DNA of 64,000 nucleotides from Homoserinibacter sp. GY 40078 (lineage in GTDB: Bacteria; Actinomycetota; Actinomycetes; Actinomycetales; Microbacteriaceae): contig NZ_VRTZ01000001.1 of NCBI RefSeq assembly GCF_008017545.1, positions 1,512,295-1,576,294 of the forward strand, in the 5' to 3' direction. The number at the start of each line of letters is the position of its first letter. Within the stretch, counting starts at the first letter, position 1. Of the stretch, positions 1-7,703 are shown in pieces. Both the position numbers and the translations under genes were made by a program. The notes under the pieces were generated by a model. It searched no databases, was not told the origin of the DNA, and saw nothing but the letters and a program-made list of their open reading frames with translations.

Positions 1-171
1 GGCGAACTCCATGAAGCAGGCGCCTCGCCGGGGATTGCGGTGCCTGCCGGCAGACAGTTGCGGCATGACATCCGGGACGAAGGGAGAACGGTGGCGCATC
101 CTGATCACCTCGCACGTGGTCGTAGACCGATTGTCCTCCTCCAGGCCCGCAGTGGCTAGGGGGTGGCCGCC
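1..171. other. Left-edge intergenic sequence
   Basis: No convincing gene is seen here. The short open frames lack family similarity and a ribosome binding site. The stretch probably holds the region upstream of rpiB and possibly the tail of a neighbour outside the window. Confidence 0.4.
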
Positions 172-177
172 TAGACT
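172..177 (+). promoter_or_regulatory. -10 element TAGACT, leaderless promoter of rpiB
   Basis: TAGACT ends 6 nt before the GTG start at 184 and no Shine-Dalgarno sequence lies between them. This fits a leaderless transcript that begins at the start codon. Confidence 0.5.
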
Positions 178-183
178 CGTCGG

Positions 184-669
184 GTGCGCATCCACATCGC
201 GACCGATCACGCCGGCCTCGAATTCAGTCAGACTCTTCAGCAGCACCTCGCGGACGCCGGGCACGAGGTCGTCGACCACGGCCCGCAGAGCTACGACCCG
301 TTGGACGACTACCCGAGCTTCTGCATCGCGGCGGCCCGTGCGGTCGTGCGTGACCAGCGCGCCGGAGTCGAGGCGCTCGGCGTCGTGTTCGGCGGATCCG
401 GCAACGGCGAGCAGATCGCGGCCAACAAGGTCGAGGGGGTGCGTGCGGCCCTCGTGTGGAACCTCTCGACGGCCGAGCTCGCGCGTGAGCACAACGACGC
501 GAACGTGATCTCGATCGGCGCGCGCCAACACAGTGTCGACGAGGCGATCACCTTCATCGACCGCTTCATCCAGACGCCGTTCTCGGGCGAGGAACGCCAC
601 GCGCGTCGCATTGCGCAGCTGGCCGAGTACGAGACGCTGGGCCGCATCGCCGGTCACTCGATCGACTAG
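184..669 (+). CDS. rpiB: Ribose-5-phosphate isomerase B (RpiB/LacA family)
   Basis: This cytoplasmic enzyme interconverts ribose 5-phosphate and ribulose 5-phosphate in the pentose phosphate pathway. The 161-residue protein opens with the family signature (I-A-T-D-H-A-G at residues 4-10). It carries the conserved G-S-G-N-G-E anion-hole segment near residue 78 and the N-x-I-S-I-G-A-R-Q stretch near residue 109. Its length is normal for RpiB. The GTG at 184 is chosen because it begins exactly at the conserved N-terminus and sits 6 nt after a TAGACT -10 box, so the message may be leaderless. It is followed by a perfect hairpin and then the DNA glycosylase gene on the same strand. Function is assigned with high confidence from motif and length. 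Confidence 0.93.
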   Translation: MRIHIATDHAGLEFSQTLQQHLADAGHEVVDHGPQSYDPLDDYPSFCIAAARAVVRDQRAGVEALGVVFGGSGNGEQIAANKVEGVRAALVWNLSTAELAREHNDANVISIGARQHSVDEAITFIDRFIQTPFSGEERHARRIAQLAEYETLGRIAGHSID

Positions 670-677
670 CCCGACCC

Positions 678-740
678 CGTGAGAGTACGCACTTTCGCGT
701 ACTCTCACGACTCACAGCACGCAGATTTGCGTACTCTCGC
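678..740. repeat. Perfect inverted repeat plus a third half-copy
   Basis: A 13-bp perfect stem (678-690 pairs with 697-709) encloses a 6-nt loop; the arm core is GAGAGTACGC. A third near-copy of the right arm (GCGTACTCTCGC) follows at 729-740, just before the Shine-Dalgarno sequence of the glycosylase gene. It may terminate rpiB transcription, but there is no T-tract and the extra half-copy is unexplained. Confidence 0.6.
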
Positions 741-752
741 GGAGGGGGAGAG

Positions 753-1700
753 ATGCCCGAGGGGCATTCGGTCCATCGGATCGCGCGGCAGTTCGCGGCG
801 AACTTCACCGGGTCGCCCGTCGCCGTGAGTTCGCCGCAGGGCCGGTTCGCGCAGGGAGCCGCGCAGCTTGACGGTCATTCGATCGTGCAGTCGCGCGCGG
901 TGGGCAAGCAGCTGTTCCTCGAGTTCGATCACGGTCTGTGGTTGCGGGTGCACCTCGGCATGTACGGCGCGTGGGACTTCGCGGGCGATATCTCCGTCGG
1001 ATCCGCACCCGACGCCGAGCGCACCGGCACGGTTGTCGGCGCCCACGAGGACTCGCCCTGGTCGATCGGAGCGCCGCGACGCACGCGCCTGCGGATGGCC
1101 GAGTCCGAGAAGCTCGAGCCGGAGCTCGAGACCTGGCCGCCGGAGCCCGTCGGTCAGGTGCGTGTGCGGCTGCTCACCGAGACGGCCTGCGCCGACTTGC
1201 GCGGCCCGACCGCGTGCGAGGTGCTGACGATCGAGGAGGTCGACCGCGCCATCGCGAAGCTCGGTCCCGATCCGCTCGTCGACGACCCGGCCGAGGGCGA
1301 GGAACGCTTCACGGCGGTCGTGCGTCGGAAGCCGACGCCCATCGCGCTTCTGCTCATGGACCAGTCCGTCGTCTCGGGTATCGGCAACGTCTACCGCGCC
1401 GAGCTGCTGTTCCGAGCCCGCCTCGACCCGTTCCGACCGGGCCGTGAGGTGCCCGAGGAGACGGTCCGCGGGCTCTGGCGCGACTGGGTGCACCTGCTGC
1501 GCATCGGGGTGGAGACCGGCCACATGCTCACGATCGACGACCTCGACGAGGAGGGCCGGCGTCGTGCGATCGCGTCACGCGACGACCGGCACTGGGTCTA
1601 CCACCGCGCGGGCGAGCCGTGCCGCGTGTGCGGCACCCCGATCGCCATGACCGAGCTCGGCGGCCGGAAGCTCTACTGGTGCCCCGCCGATCAGAGCTGA
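753..1700 (+). CDS. nei2: Fpg/Nei family DNA glycosylase (Nei2-like)
   Basis: This is a bifunctional base-excision-repair glycosylase/AP lyase acting on oxidised bases. The mature N-terminus Pro2-Glu3 (start M-P-E-G-H) supplies the catalytic nucleophile and general acid. A helix-two-turn-helix segment containing G-I-G-N-V-Y-R lies around residues 210-216. The C-terminus has a zinc-finger-like C-R-V-C ... Y-W-C-P-A-D-Q, in which the usual fourth cysteine is Asp. The protein is 315 residues, slightly longer than E. coli Nei. A strong GGAGGGGGAG ribosome site precedes the ATG. M-P-E-G-H followed by S-V-H-R resembles actinobacterial Nei2 rather than Fpg (M-P-E-L-P). The downstream PaiB-like gene starts 38 nt later and may be co-transcribed. 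Confidence 0.88.
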   Translation: MPEGHSVHRIARQFAANFTGSPVAVSSPQGRFAQGAAQLDGHSIVQSRAVGKQLFLEFDHGLWLRVHLGMYGAWDFAGDISVGSAPDAERTGTVVGAHEDSPWSIGAPRRTRLRMAESEKLEPELETWPPEPVGQVRVRLLTETACADLRGPTACEVLTIEEVDRAIAKLGPDPLVDDPAEGEERFTAVVRRKPTPIALLLMDQSVVSGIGNVYRAELLFRARLDPFRPGREVPEETVRGLWRDWVHLLRIGVETGHMLTIDDLDEEGRRRAIASRDDRHWVYHRAGEPCRVCGTPIAMTELGGRKLYWCPADQS

Positions 1701-1738
1701 CCGACCCGAGCTGACCGACCCGAGCTGAAGGAGCACGG

Positions 1739-2359
1739 ATGCGCCACACCCCGCACTACCTCATGACCGACGCGCACGAGGTGATCCGCCTGCTGAAGGG
1801 CAACCCGTGGATGACCTACGTGTCGCCGGCATCCGGTGGGCTCGTCGCCTCGCACTACCCGACCCTCGTGGAGGACTCGGACGGCGACGAGATCGTGGTC
1901 GTCTCGCACTTCGGCCGCCCGGACGAGGTCGCCCATGAGCTGGGGCAGCACGAGGTGCTCGTGATCGCGCAGGGACCGCACGGCTACATCTCGCCGAACT
2001 GGTACGCCGAGGGTGACTTCATCCCCACCTGGAACCACGTGACGGCCCATCTGTGGGGCGTGCCCGAGCTGCTGTCGCCCGAGGAGAACTTCCAGGTGCT
2101 GCACCGCCTCACCGACCATTTCGAGCAGGTCATGCCCGAGCCCCGGTCGCTCACGATCGACGAGTCCTACGCCGAGCGGGTCGCGAAGGGCACCGTGGGT
2201 CTCCGCATCCGGGTGACACGCTGGGACGCACGCGCGAAGCTGAGCCAGAACAAGGCACCGGAGGTGCGCGCGCGGATCAGGGAGGGCCTGCGCGGTGACG
2301 GCCCGTACGCGCACCCGGCGCTCGCGGACGAGATGGAGCGCCTCGAGGGCCGCGAATGA
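1739..2359 (+). CDS. PaiB-like FMN-binding protein (putative negative regulator)
   Basis: The 206-residue protein belongs to the PaiB/FMN-binding split-barrel family, annotated after Bacillus subtilis PaiB as a negative transcriptional regulator. Landmarks are the N-terminal M-R-H-T-P-H-Y, an S-P-A-S-G-G-L-V-A-S-H-Y-P segment near residue 30, V-S-H-F-G-R-P-D near residue 58 and the P-N-W-Y motif near residue 85, all typical of PaiB. No DNA-binding helix is obvious, so a role as an FMN-dependent enzyme or sensor is equally possible. A purine-rich GAAGGAG precedes the ATG. The stop codon overlaps the ATG of the amidohydrolase gene, so the two are probably translationally coupled. Confidence 0.83.
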   Translation: MRHTPHYLMTDAHEVIRLLKGNPWMTYVSPASGGLVASHYPTLVEDSDGDEIVVVSHFGRPDEVAHELGQHEVLVIAQGPHGYISPNWYAEGDFIPTWNHVTAHLWGVPELLSPEENFQVLHRLTDHFEQVMPEPRSLTIDESYAERVAKGTVGLRIRVTRWDARAKLSQNKAPEVRARIREGLRGDGPYAHPALADEMERLEGRE

Positions 2360-3861
2360 GCGCCCCCCTGCTCCTCGCCGGAGTGCGACTCGTCGGCGCG
2401 GACGCCACGGCCTCAGAACCGGCGGATGTCCTCCTACGGCAGGGGCGGATCGCCCGGATCGGGCGTGCGCTCGACGCGGACGGGGCGCGTCGCGTCGAAC
2501 TCGACGGACGGTTCCTCGCGCCCGGGATGCGCGACGGCCACGTGCACTTCGACCAGTGGGCGGCACTCTCGCGGCGCCTCGATGTGTCGGCTGCGACCTC
2601 GGCGGCACACGCCGCGCGACTCGTGCGCGATCGGATCGATGCGGGCTGGCCCGCCGGCGAGGTGCTCGTGGGCAGCGGCTTCCGTGATGCGCTGTGGGCC
2701 GACGAGCCCTCCGCCGAACTGCTCGAGTTCGGCGGGATCCCGGTCGCGCTCATCTCGGGCGACGTGCACACCGTGTGGGCCAACCGGGCGCTCCTGGCAC
2801 GGATGGGGGTGACGAGCGCGGACGGCGTGATCCGCGAGCAGGATGCGTTCGATCTCGGGCAGCGGCTGCAGGCTGCCGACGAGGCGACGCGTGACGCGTG
2901 GGCGACGGACGCCGCTGCCGCTGCCGCCCGCCGCGGGGTCACCGGCATCGTCGACCTCGAGATGACCGGCGCCGTGGAGACCTGGGGGAGGCGGATGGCG
3001 GCTGGCGCTCGGAGCCTGCGCGTCATCGCGTGCGTCTACCCCGAGGGGCTCGACCGCGTGCGCGCCACGGGGCTCCGGACGGGAGAGGAGCTTCCGGGCT
3101 CCCACGGGCTTGCGACGGTGGGTTGGTTCAAGCTCTTCACGGACGGCGCGCTCAACTCGCTCACCGCATGGTGCGACGACCCGTATCCGTCCGACGGGGT
3201 GCTAGGTGGCGCGATCGACGCGCTCCACGGGCTCCCCAGCTACAGCGACGCCGACCTTCTCGCGGCAGCACGCGACGCGCTCGCGGCGGGGATCGTGCCG
3301 ACCATCCACGCCATCGGCGACCGCGCGGTGACGCAGGCGCTCGACACCTTCGAGGCCCTCGGCATCCCCGCCGAGGCCCCGGCGCGCGGACGCATCGAGC
3401 ATGTCCAGCTCGTGCGGCGTGAGGATCTGCCACGGTTCGCGCACCTCGACGTCACGGCGAGCGTGCAGCCCGAGCACGCGATGGACGACCGGGACGTCGC
3501 CGACCACCACTGGGAGGGGCGAACGGACCGCTCCTTCGCCTATCGGGCGCTCCTCGACGCCGGCGCCCGGCTCGAGTTCGGTTCCGACGCGCCGGTGGCG
3601 CCGCTGGATCCGTGGGCCACGATCGCCGCGGCCGTCACGCGCTCACGCGACGGGCGCGAGCCGTGGCATCCGGAGCAGGCCGTGCCGCTCGCCGCCGCTC
3701 TCCGGGCGTCGTGGGGCGGGTCCGGCGGAGTCGTCGCCGGGGCGGATGCCGACCTCGTCGTGTTGGACGCGGATCCGCACGCGGTTTCGCCGGAGGGGCT
3801 GCGCACGATGCCCGTTCACGCGACGCTCGTCGCGGGGGAGCCGACCGGGTCCCTCGGCTGA
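2356..3861 (+). CDS. YtcJ-like metal-dependent amidohydrolase
   Basis: A cytoplasmic amidohydrolase-3 superfamily protein of 501 residues. It has the metal-binding H-V-H pair within G-M-R-D-G-H-V-H-F near residue 58, a Lys in W-F-K-L-F-T-D-G likely to be the carboxylated bridging lysine, a downstream His in H-A-I-G-D-R-A, and the final Asp in G-S-D-A-P-V-A-P-L-D-P-W. Members of this family hydrolyse N-acyl or N-formyl amides; the substrate cannot be read from sequence. The ATG overlaps the stop of the PaiB-like gene by 4 nt, implying co-expression. The gene ends in front of a convergent dps gene. Confidence 0.85.
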   Translation: MSAPLLLAGVRLVGADATASEPADVLLRQGRIARIGRALDADGARRVELDGRFLAPGMRDGHVHFDQWAALSRRLDVSAATSAAHAARLVRDRIDAGWPAGEVLVGSGFRDALWADEPSAELLEFGGIPVALISGDVHTVWANRALLARMGVTSADGVIREQDAFDLGQRLQAADEATRDAWATDAAAAAARRGVTGIVDLEMTGAVETWGRRMAAGARSLRVIACVYPEGLDRVRATGLRTGEELPGSHGLATVGWFKLFTDGALNSLTAWCDDPYPSDGVLGGAIDALHGLPSYSDADLLAAARDALAAGIVPTIHAIGDRAVTQALDTFEALGIPAEAPARGRIEHVQLVRREDLPRFAHLDVTASVQPEHAMDDRDVADHHWEGRTDRSFAYRALLDAGARLEFGSDAPVAPLDPWATIAAAVTRSRDGREPWHPEQAVPLAAALRASWGGSGGVVAGADADLVVLDADPHAVSPEGLRTMPVHATLVAGEPTGSLG

Positions 3862-3890
3862 GCCCCCGCTCAGCGTCCCCGGACAGCACG

Positions 3891-3918
3891 ACGGGCGCCG
3901 CCCGAAGGCGACGCCCGT
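3891..3918 (-). terminator. Hairpin terminator of dps with TTCG loop
   Basis: Read on the minus strand, a 7-bp G/C-rich outer stem, one wobble pair and a 4-bp inner stem close on a TTCG tetraloop, just after the dps stop. It lies between convergent genes and may also stop transcription from the plus strand. Confidence 0.65.
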
Positions 3919-3934
3919 TGGCGTGGAACAGCTT

Positions 3935-4429
3935 CTACTCGGCGGCGACGTGCGCGAAGAGGAACCAGCGGTCCTTCTCGAGTCCGCGGGCGATCTCGAC
4001 CGCGACGTCCTGCGACACCTGGTCGAGCTCGTCGAGCTCGTCGATCGCGGTGCGGACCGTCGCGAGGGTCGCGTCGATCGACGCGATCACGGCTGCGATG
4101 GTGTCGCCCGACTGCTGGAACCCGGCGGCGAGCTCCGGTGTCGAGGTCTTCGCGGCGACGGTCTGGATGCGGGCGTCGATCGGGAGCCCGAGGGCCACCA
4201 CACGCTCCGCGGCGAGGTCGGCGAACTCCTGGGCGTGGGCGACCACATCGTCGAGGAGCAGGTGGACGGCCTGGAAGTTCTCGCCGCGCACGTGCCAGTG
4301 CGCCTGCTTGCCGTCGACGGCGAGCGCCTGCAGGTCGACGACCACCGGGCCGAGGAACTGCGCGACTCCCGCGGTGACATCCGGGTCGACCTGGCTGGTG
4401 GGAATGGCCTTGGTCTTCGAGTCGGTCAT
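3935..4429 (-). CDS. dps: Dps-family DNA-protection ferritin
   Basis: This protein forms a 12-mer shell that oxidises and stores iron and shields DNA during starvation or oxidative stress. The 164-residue sequence has the four-helix ferritin-like pattern. The Dps ferroxidase signature K-Q-A-H-W-H-V-R-G near residues 41-49, followed by H-L-L-L-D-D and H-A-Q-E-F-A-D, supplies the His/Asp/Glu ligands. A GGAGGAA-like ribosome site precedes the ATG. A 17-bp palindrome sits in the leader, and a TTCG-loop hairpin follows the stop. It neighbours the DevR-DevS genes and a universal stress protein, which suits a stress-response block, although no clear DevR box was found directly before it. Confidence 0.92.
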   Translation of the reverse strand: MTDSKTKAIPTSQVDPDVTAGVAQFLGPVVVDLQALAVDGKQAHWHVRGENFQAVHLLLDDVVAHAQEFADLAAERVVALGLPIDARIQTVAAKTSTPELAAGFQQSGDTIAAVIASIDATLATVRTAIDELDELDQVSQDVAVEIARGLEKDRWFLFAHVAAE

Positions 4430-4445
4430 CGTATTCCTCCTTCTG

Positions 4446-4462
4446 GGCCGATCGGATCGGCC
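4446..4462. promoter_or_regulatory. Palindrome in the dps leader
   Basis: GGCCGATC-G-GATCGGCC is a perfect 8-bp-arm palindrome centred about 25 nt upstream of the dps ATG. It could be an operator or a leader hairpin. The regulator is unknown. Confidence 0.45.
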
Positions 4463-4542
4463 ACCGTCTGGTTCAACGGTACTCGCGCGGTGCTATTCCG
4501 CAACGAAGCAGAGGCTCGCCTCACCGGGCCGGCATCCAGGGG

Positions 4543-5163
4543 TCAGCGGCGGTGCTCGAGCCCGTAGACCGCGGCCTGCGTGCGCCGCTCCATTCCGAGC
4601 TTCGCGAGCAGGCCCGAGACGTAGTTCTTGACGGTCTTCTCGGCGAGGCCGAGGCGGTCGCCGATCTGACGGTTGGTGAGCCCTTCGGTGATGAGCTCGA
4701 GCACCTGGCGCTCGCGGAGGGTGAACTCCGGCTCGTCCACCCGCGGGGTCTGGAACGACTCGGCGACCCTCTCGCTCACTCGGGCCGAGAGCAGCTCGCC
4801 GCCCGCGGCGACCTTGCGGATCCCGTCGAGCAGCCCGCGCGCACGGATGTCCTTGAGCACGTATCCGGATGCCCCGGCGAGCACCGCGGACCGGCTCGCC
4901 TCGTCGTCGTCGTAGGCGGTGAGCATGAGGCAGCGCACCTCCGGGTGTGCGGAGCGGATCGCACGGCAGAGCCCGATGCCGTCCCCGTCGGGCAGCCGCA
5001 CGTCGAGCACGACGACATCCGGCAGGGTCGCGGCGACGCGGCCCAGGGTGCCGCGGACGGTGCCCGACTCGCCGACGACCTCCAGGTCGCGTTCGGCGTC
5101 GATGAGGTCGGCGATGCCGCGGCGGACGATCTCGTGATCGTCTACCAGGAAGACGCGGGTCAC
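4543..5163 (-). CDS. devR: DevR/DosR-type response regulator (NarL/LuxR family)
   Basis: This response regulator should be phosphorylated by the adjacent DevS-like kinase and activate hypoxia/redox genes. The 206-residue protein has a receiver domain (Asp8, Asp9, phospho-acceptor Asp54, conserved Lys in Y-V-L-K-D) and a C-terminal LuxR helix-turn-helix. The recognition helix region reads A-E-K-T-V-K-N-Y-V and continues L-L-A-K-L-G-M-E-R-R-T-Q, which from memory is almost identical to Mycobacterium tuberculosis DosR; Asp54 also has the same number. A much longer open frame runs upstream, but GTG at 5163 gives the correct N-terminus M-T-R-V-F-L-V-D-D-H. This GTG overlaps the kinase stop (GTGA), so the pair is one operon. 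Confidence 0.93.
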   Translation of the reverse strand: MTRVFLVDDHEIVRRGIADLIDAERDLEVVGESGTVRGTLGRVAATLPDVVVLDVRLPDGDGIGLCRAIRSAHPEVRCLMLTAYDDDEASRSAVLAGASGYVLKDIRARGLLDGIRKVAAGGELLSARVSERVAESFQTPRVDEPEFTLRERQVLELITEGLTNRQIGDRLGLAEKTVKNYVSGLLAKLGMERRTQAAVYGLEHRR

Positions 5164-6788
5164 GGGGTGCTCCTCTCGGGGGGCGCGATGGGTGCGCTCC
5201 AGCGCACGCGGGTTCCGCCGCCGGGGCGCGGCGTGAGCTCGTAGCTGCCGCCGCGTTGCTGGGCGCGCTCGGCGAGGTTGCGGGTGCCGGATGCGCGGCG
5301 TGAGCCCTCCGGGAGCCCCACGCCGTCGTCGTCGACGGTGACGGTCACCTGATCCTCGTCGGCGGTCACGGCCACTTCGACCCGCGATGCGGCGGCGTGC
5401 CGGGCCGCGTTCGCGAGGCTCTCCCGCACCGCCGCGAGGACGTCGTCCGCCACCCCGCCGCGGACCAGCAGGTCGACCGGCCCGCTGAAGGTCACGAGCG
5501 GGGGGTTGGCGAGGCCGGGGGCGGCATCGGTGGCGACATCGAGCAGGCGGTGGCGGATCGAGTCGTCGGATGCGGGCCGCGAGGCGAGCGCGAAGATGGC
5601 CGTACGGATCTCGCCGATCGCGCTGTCGATCGCATCCACCTGCGCGGCGATCGCGTCCGCCGTCTCGGGTGCCCTCGCCGCGACCGCCTGCAGGGCGAGA
5701 CCGGTGCCGAACAGTCGCTGGATGACGTGGTCGTGCAGGTCGCGAGCGATCCGCGCGCGCTCCTCGACGAGCGCGAGCCGCTGGCGATCCGCCCGTCCCC
5801 GGGTGAGCTCGATCGCGACGCCCGTCTGCAGCGCGAACTCGGCGGCCATCGCCCGGTCGGCGTCGGTGAAGCGCGGCGCGTCCGTCGCACGGTAGACGGT
5901 GAGCGCGCCGAGCACCTTCTCGCCGGAGTGCACGGGCAGCGCGATCGCCGCACTCGGGCCGTCGCGCACGACCGATTCGCCGATCTCCCCGTCGGTGGAG
6001 ACGGTCACTCCGGTGGCGATCGCGCGTCCCGAGAGGGTGCCCTCGGCGGGATAGCGGCGGCCGATGAGCGCATCTGCGCCGACTCCGCGGGCCGTGTCGA
6101 CGCGCAGCATCGGAACGCCGTCGCTCTCGCCGTCGGCGACGATCACGCAGACGAGCTCCGAGTCGATCACCGAGGCCACGCGCTCCGCGAGGACCGCGAG
6201 GATGTCGACGGTGTCCTCCGACAGCAGCGCCGCGCTCACTTCCGCCAGTGCCGTCGACCAACGCTCTCGGCGCACTGACTCCTCGTAGAGTCGCGCGTTC
6301 TCGATCGCGATCGCCGCGACGGCCGCGAGCGACCCGACGAGGCGTTGGTCCTCCTCCGAAAAGGCCCGCCCGCCGTCTTCGCCCGTGAGGTACAGGTTGC
6401 CGAATACGCGATCGCGGATCCGGATCGGCACCCCCAGGAAGGCGTCCATCGACGGATGCGCCGCCGGGAATCCGGCGGATCGCGGGTCGTCGGCGAGGTG
6501 CTCGAGACGGATCGGCTCGCCCGTGTCGATCACCGCACCGAGCACACCGTGGCCTTCGGGCAGGTGCCCGATCGCGCGTGCGTCGCTCGCGCTCATGCCG
6601 ACGTGCACGAACTGCGCGAGGCTGCCGTCGGGGCCGATGACCCCGAGCGCGCCCCACCGGGCGTCGACCAGGTCGACGGCGGCGTGGACGATGCGCTCGA
6701 GCACGGTTGCGAGATCGAGCTCCCCGATCACGTCGGGCACGGCCTCCACGAGGCGCCGGAGGCGCGGTTCGTCGGGCGAATCGTGCAT
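5160..6788 (-). CDS. devS: DevS/DosT-type GAF sensor histidine kinase
   Basis: A cytoplasmic sensor kinase of 542 residues. It comprises two GAF domains (about 20-165 and 180-325), a HisKA_3 dimerisation domain with phospho-acceptor His352 in R-D-L-H-D-H-V-I-Q-R-L-F, and a C-terminal HATPase_c domain with D-D-D-G-V-G-L-P and G-T-R-N-L-A motifs. In the first GAF, His111 in G-F-P-A-A-H-P-S-M aligns with the haem-ligand histidine of mycobacterial DosS/DosT, so an O2/NO/CO or redox-sensing haem is plausible. No membrane segments are seen. It is co-transcribed with devR and divergent from the universal stress gene; a DevR-box-like site lies 23 nt upstream of its ATG, suggesting autoregulation. Confidence 0.92.
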   Translation of the reverse strand: MHDSPDEPRLRRLVEAVPDVIGELDLATVLERIVHAAVDLVDARWGALGVIGPDGSLAQFVHVGMSASDARAIGHLPEGHGVLGAVIDTGEPIRLEHLADDPRSAGFPAAHPSMDAFLGVPIRIRDRVFGNLYLTGEDGGRAFSEEDQRLVGSLAAVAAIAIENARLYEESVRRERWSTALAEVSAALLSEDTVDILAVLAERVASVIDSELVCVIVADGESDGVPMLRVDTARGVGADALIGRRYPAEGTLSGRAIATGVTVSTDGEIGESVVRDGPSAAIALPVHSGEKVLGALTVYRATDAPRFTDADRAMAAEFALQTGVAIELTRGRADRQRLALVEERARIARDLHDHVIQRLFGTGLALQAVAARAPETADAIAAQVDAIDSAIGEIRTAIFALASRPASDDSIRHRLLDVATDAAPGLANPPLVTFSGPVDLLVRGGVADDVLAAVRESLANAARHAAASRVEVAVTADEDQVTVTVDDDGVGLPEGSRRASGTRNLAERAQQRGGSYELTPRPGGGTRVRWSAPIAPPERSTP

Positions 6789-6811
6789 GCCGCCAGTCTT
6801 TCAGAACCGGC

Positions 6812-6825
6812 GGGACCTTCGGCCC
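6812..6825. promoter_or_regulatory. Candidate DevR/DosR box between devS and usp
   Basis: GGGACCTTCGGCCC has two 5-bp half-sites around a 4-bp centre, matching the GGGAC-N4-GTCCC core of the mycobacterial DosR box apart from the G-x-CCC variation. It lies 35 bp before the usp start and 23 bp before the devS start, so it could serve both divergent genes. Confidence 0.65.
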
Positions 6826-6860
6826 GGGCATGCGCGCGCATCCGATGCGATCGTCGGGTC

Positions 6861-7670
6861 ATGGATCACTCCCGCTACCTCGTCGGCGTCGACGGGTCGT
6901 CGCCGGCAGGCGCGGCCCTCGACTGGGCGGCGCGTCACGCACGTCGGGACGGCGCCGAACTCGAGCTCGTGCACGTCGTCGACCCGGAGGCCGGGATGAT
7001 GGGCATCGATCTGCAGGATGAGGCGGAAGAAGCGGGGGAGCGGATCATCCGCGAGGCGGAGCGCATCGTCCACGACGCGTTCCCCGAGCTCGCGGTGAGC
7101 GCGGAGCTCGCTACGGGCGTGCCCGCGTGGACGCTCGCGCAGCGGGCGCACGACGGTGACACCATCGTCGTCGGCACCGGCAAGACGGGCTACGCGTCCG
7201 GCCGGCTCCTGGGGTCCCGGAGTGTGCAGTTCGCGCTCGCCGCGCCTGGCTCGGTGGCGGTCGTGCCCGAGGTCGACCTGCGCTTCCGTGAGGGTGTTGT
7301 GGCGGGCATCGATCGTGCGGAGACGGCCGCGCTCGTCGCGCGTCGCGCGGCGGAGGAGGCGAAGGAGCGCGGCACGCGGCTCACGCTCATCCACGCCGTG
7401 CCACCGGAGGCCGTGCGCGGCGCCCGGTCGCGCGTCGAGGGGCCGCTGGTGCTCGCCGCGGAGGCGGCGCGTCAGGTTGCCGACCACATCGAGATCCGTT
7501 CGCGCATCTCGACGCGACCGGCGGCGGAGGCCTTGCTCGACGCCTCGCGTGGGGCGGCCTTGCTGGTCGTGGGCCCCGGTTCGACGGGACCTGCTCGCTC
7601 GCCGATCGGGTCGACGTTGCACGGCGTGCTCATCAACGCGAACGCGCCCGTCCTGGTCGTCCGCCCGTAG
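6861..7670 (+). CDS. Tandem universal stress protein
   Basis: This 269-residue cytoplasmic protein contains two UspA domains. The first covers about residues 5-140 and begins V-G-V-D-G-S-S-P-A; it has the nucleotide-loop-like V-V-G-T-G-K-T-G and G-S-R-S-V. The second covers about 145-269, with V-V-G-P-G-S-T-G ... I-G-S-T near the C-terminus. Tandem USPs of this size are typical members of the mycobacterial DosR regulon (Rv2623-like), often ATP-binding. The ATG at 6861 is chosen over an upstream extension because V-G-V-D-G-S is at the usual distance from the start. A candidate DevR box lies 35 bp upstream. It converges on ackA. Confidence 0.9.
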   Translation: MDHSRYLVGVDGSSPAGAALDWAARHARRDGAELELVHVVDPEAGMMGIDLQDEAEEAGERIIREAERIVHDAFPELAVSAELATGVPAWTLAQRAHDGDTIVVGTGKTGYASGRLLGSRSVQFALAAPGSVAVVPEVDLRFREGVVAGIDRAETAALVARRAAEEAKERGTRLTLIHAVPPEAVRGARSRVEGPLVLAAEAARQVADHIEIRSRISTRPAAEALLDASRGAALLVVGPGSTGPARSPIGSTLHGVLINANAPVLVVRP

Positions 7671-7703
7671 TCCCCGCGCGGCTTCGCTCGTCCGGACGCC
7701 CGC

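Noticed and set aside
74-87. Possible DevR box before rpiB
   Set aside because: GGGACGAAGGGAGA keeps only the left half-site and matches about 9 of 14 positions.
4543-6831. One 762-codon gene including DevR
   Set aside because: The upstream two thirds is an out-of-frame reading of devS. DevR proper starts at the GTG at 5163, matching the family N-terminus.
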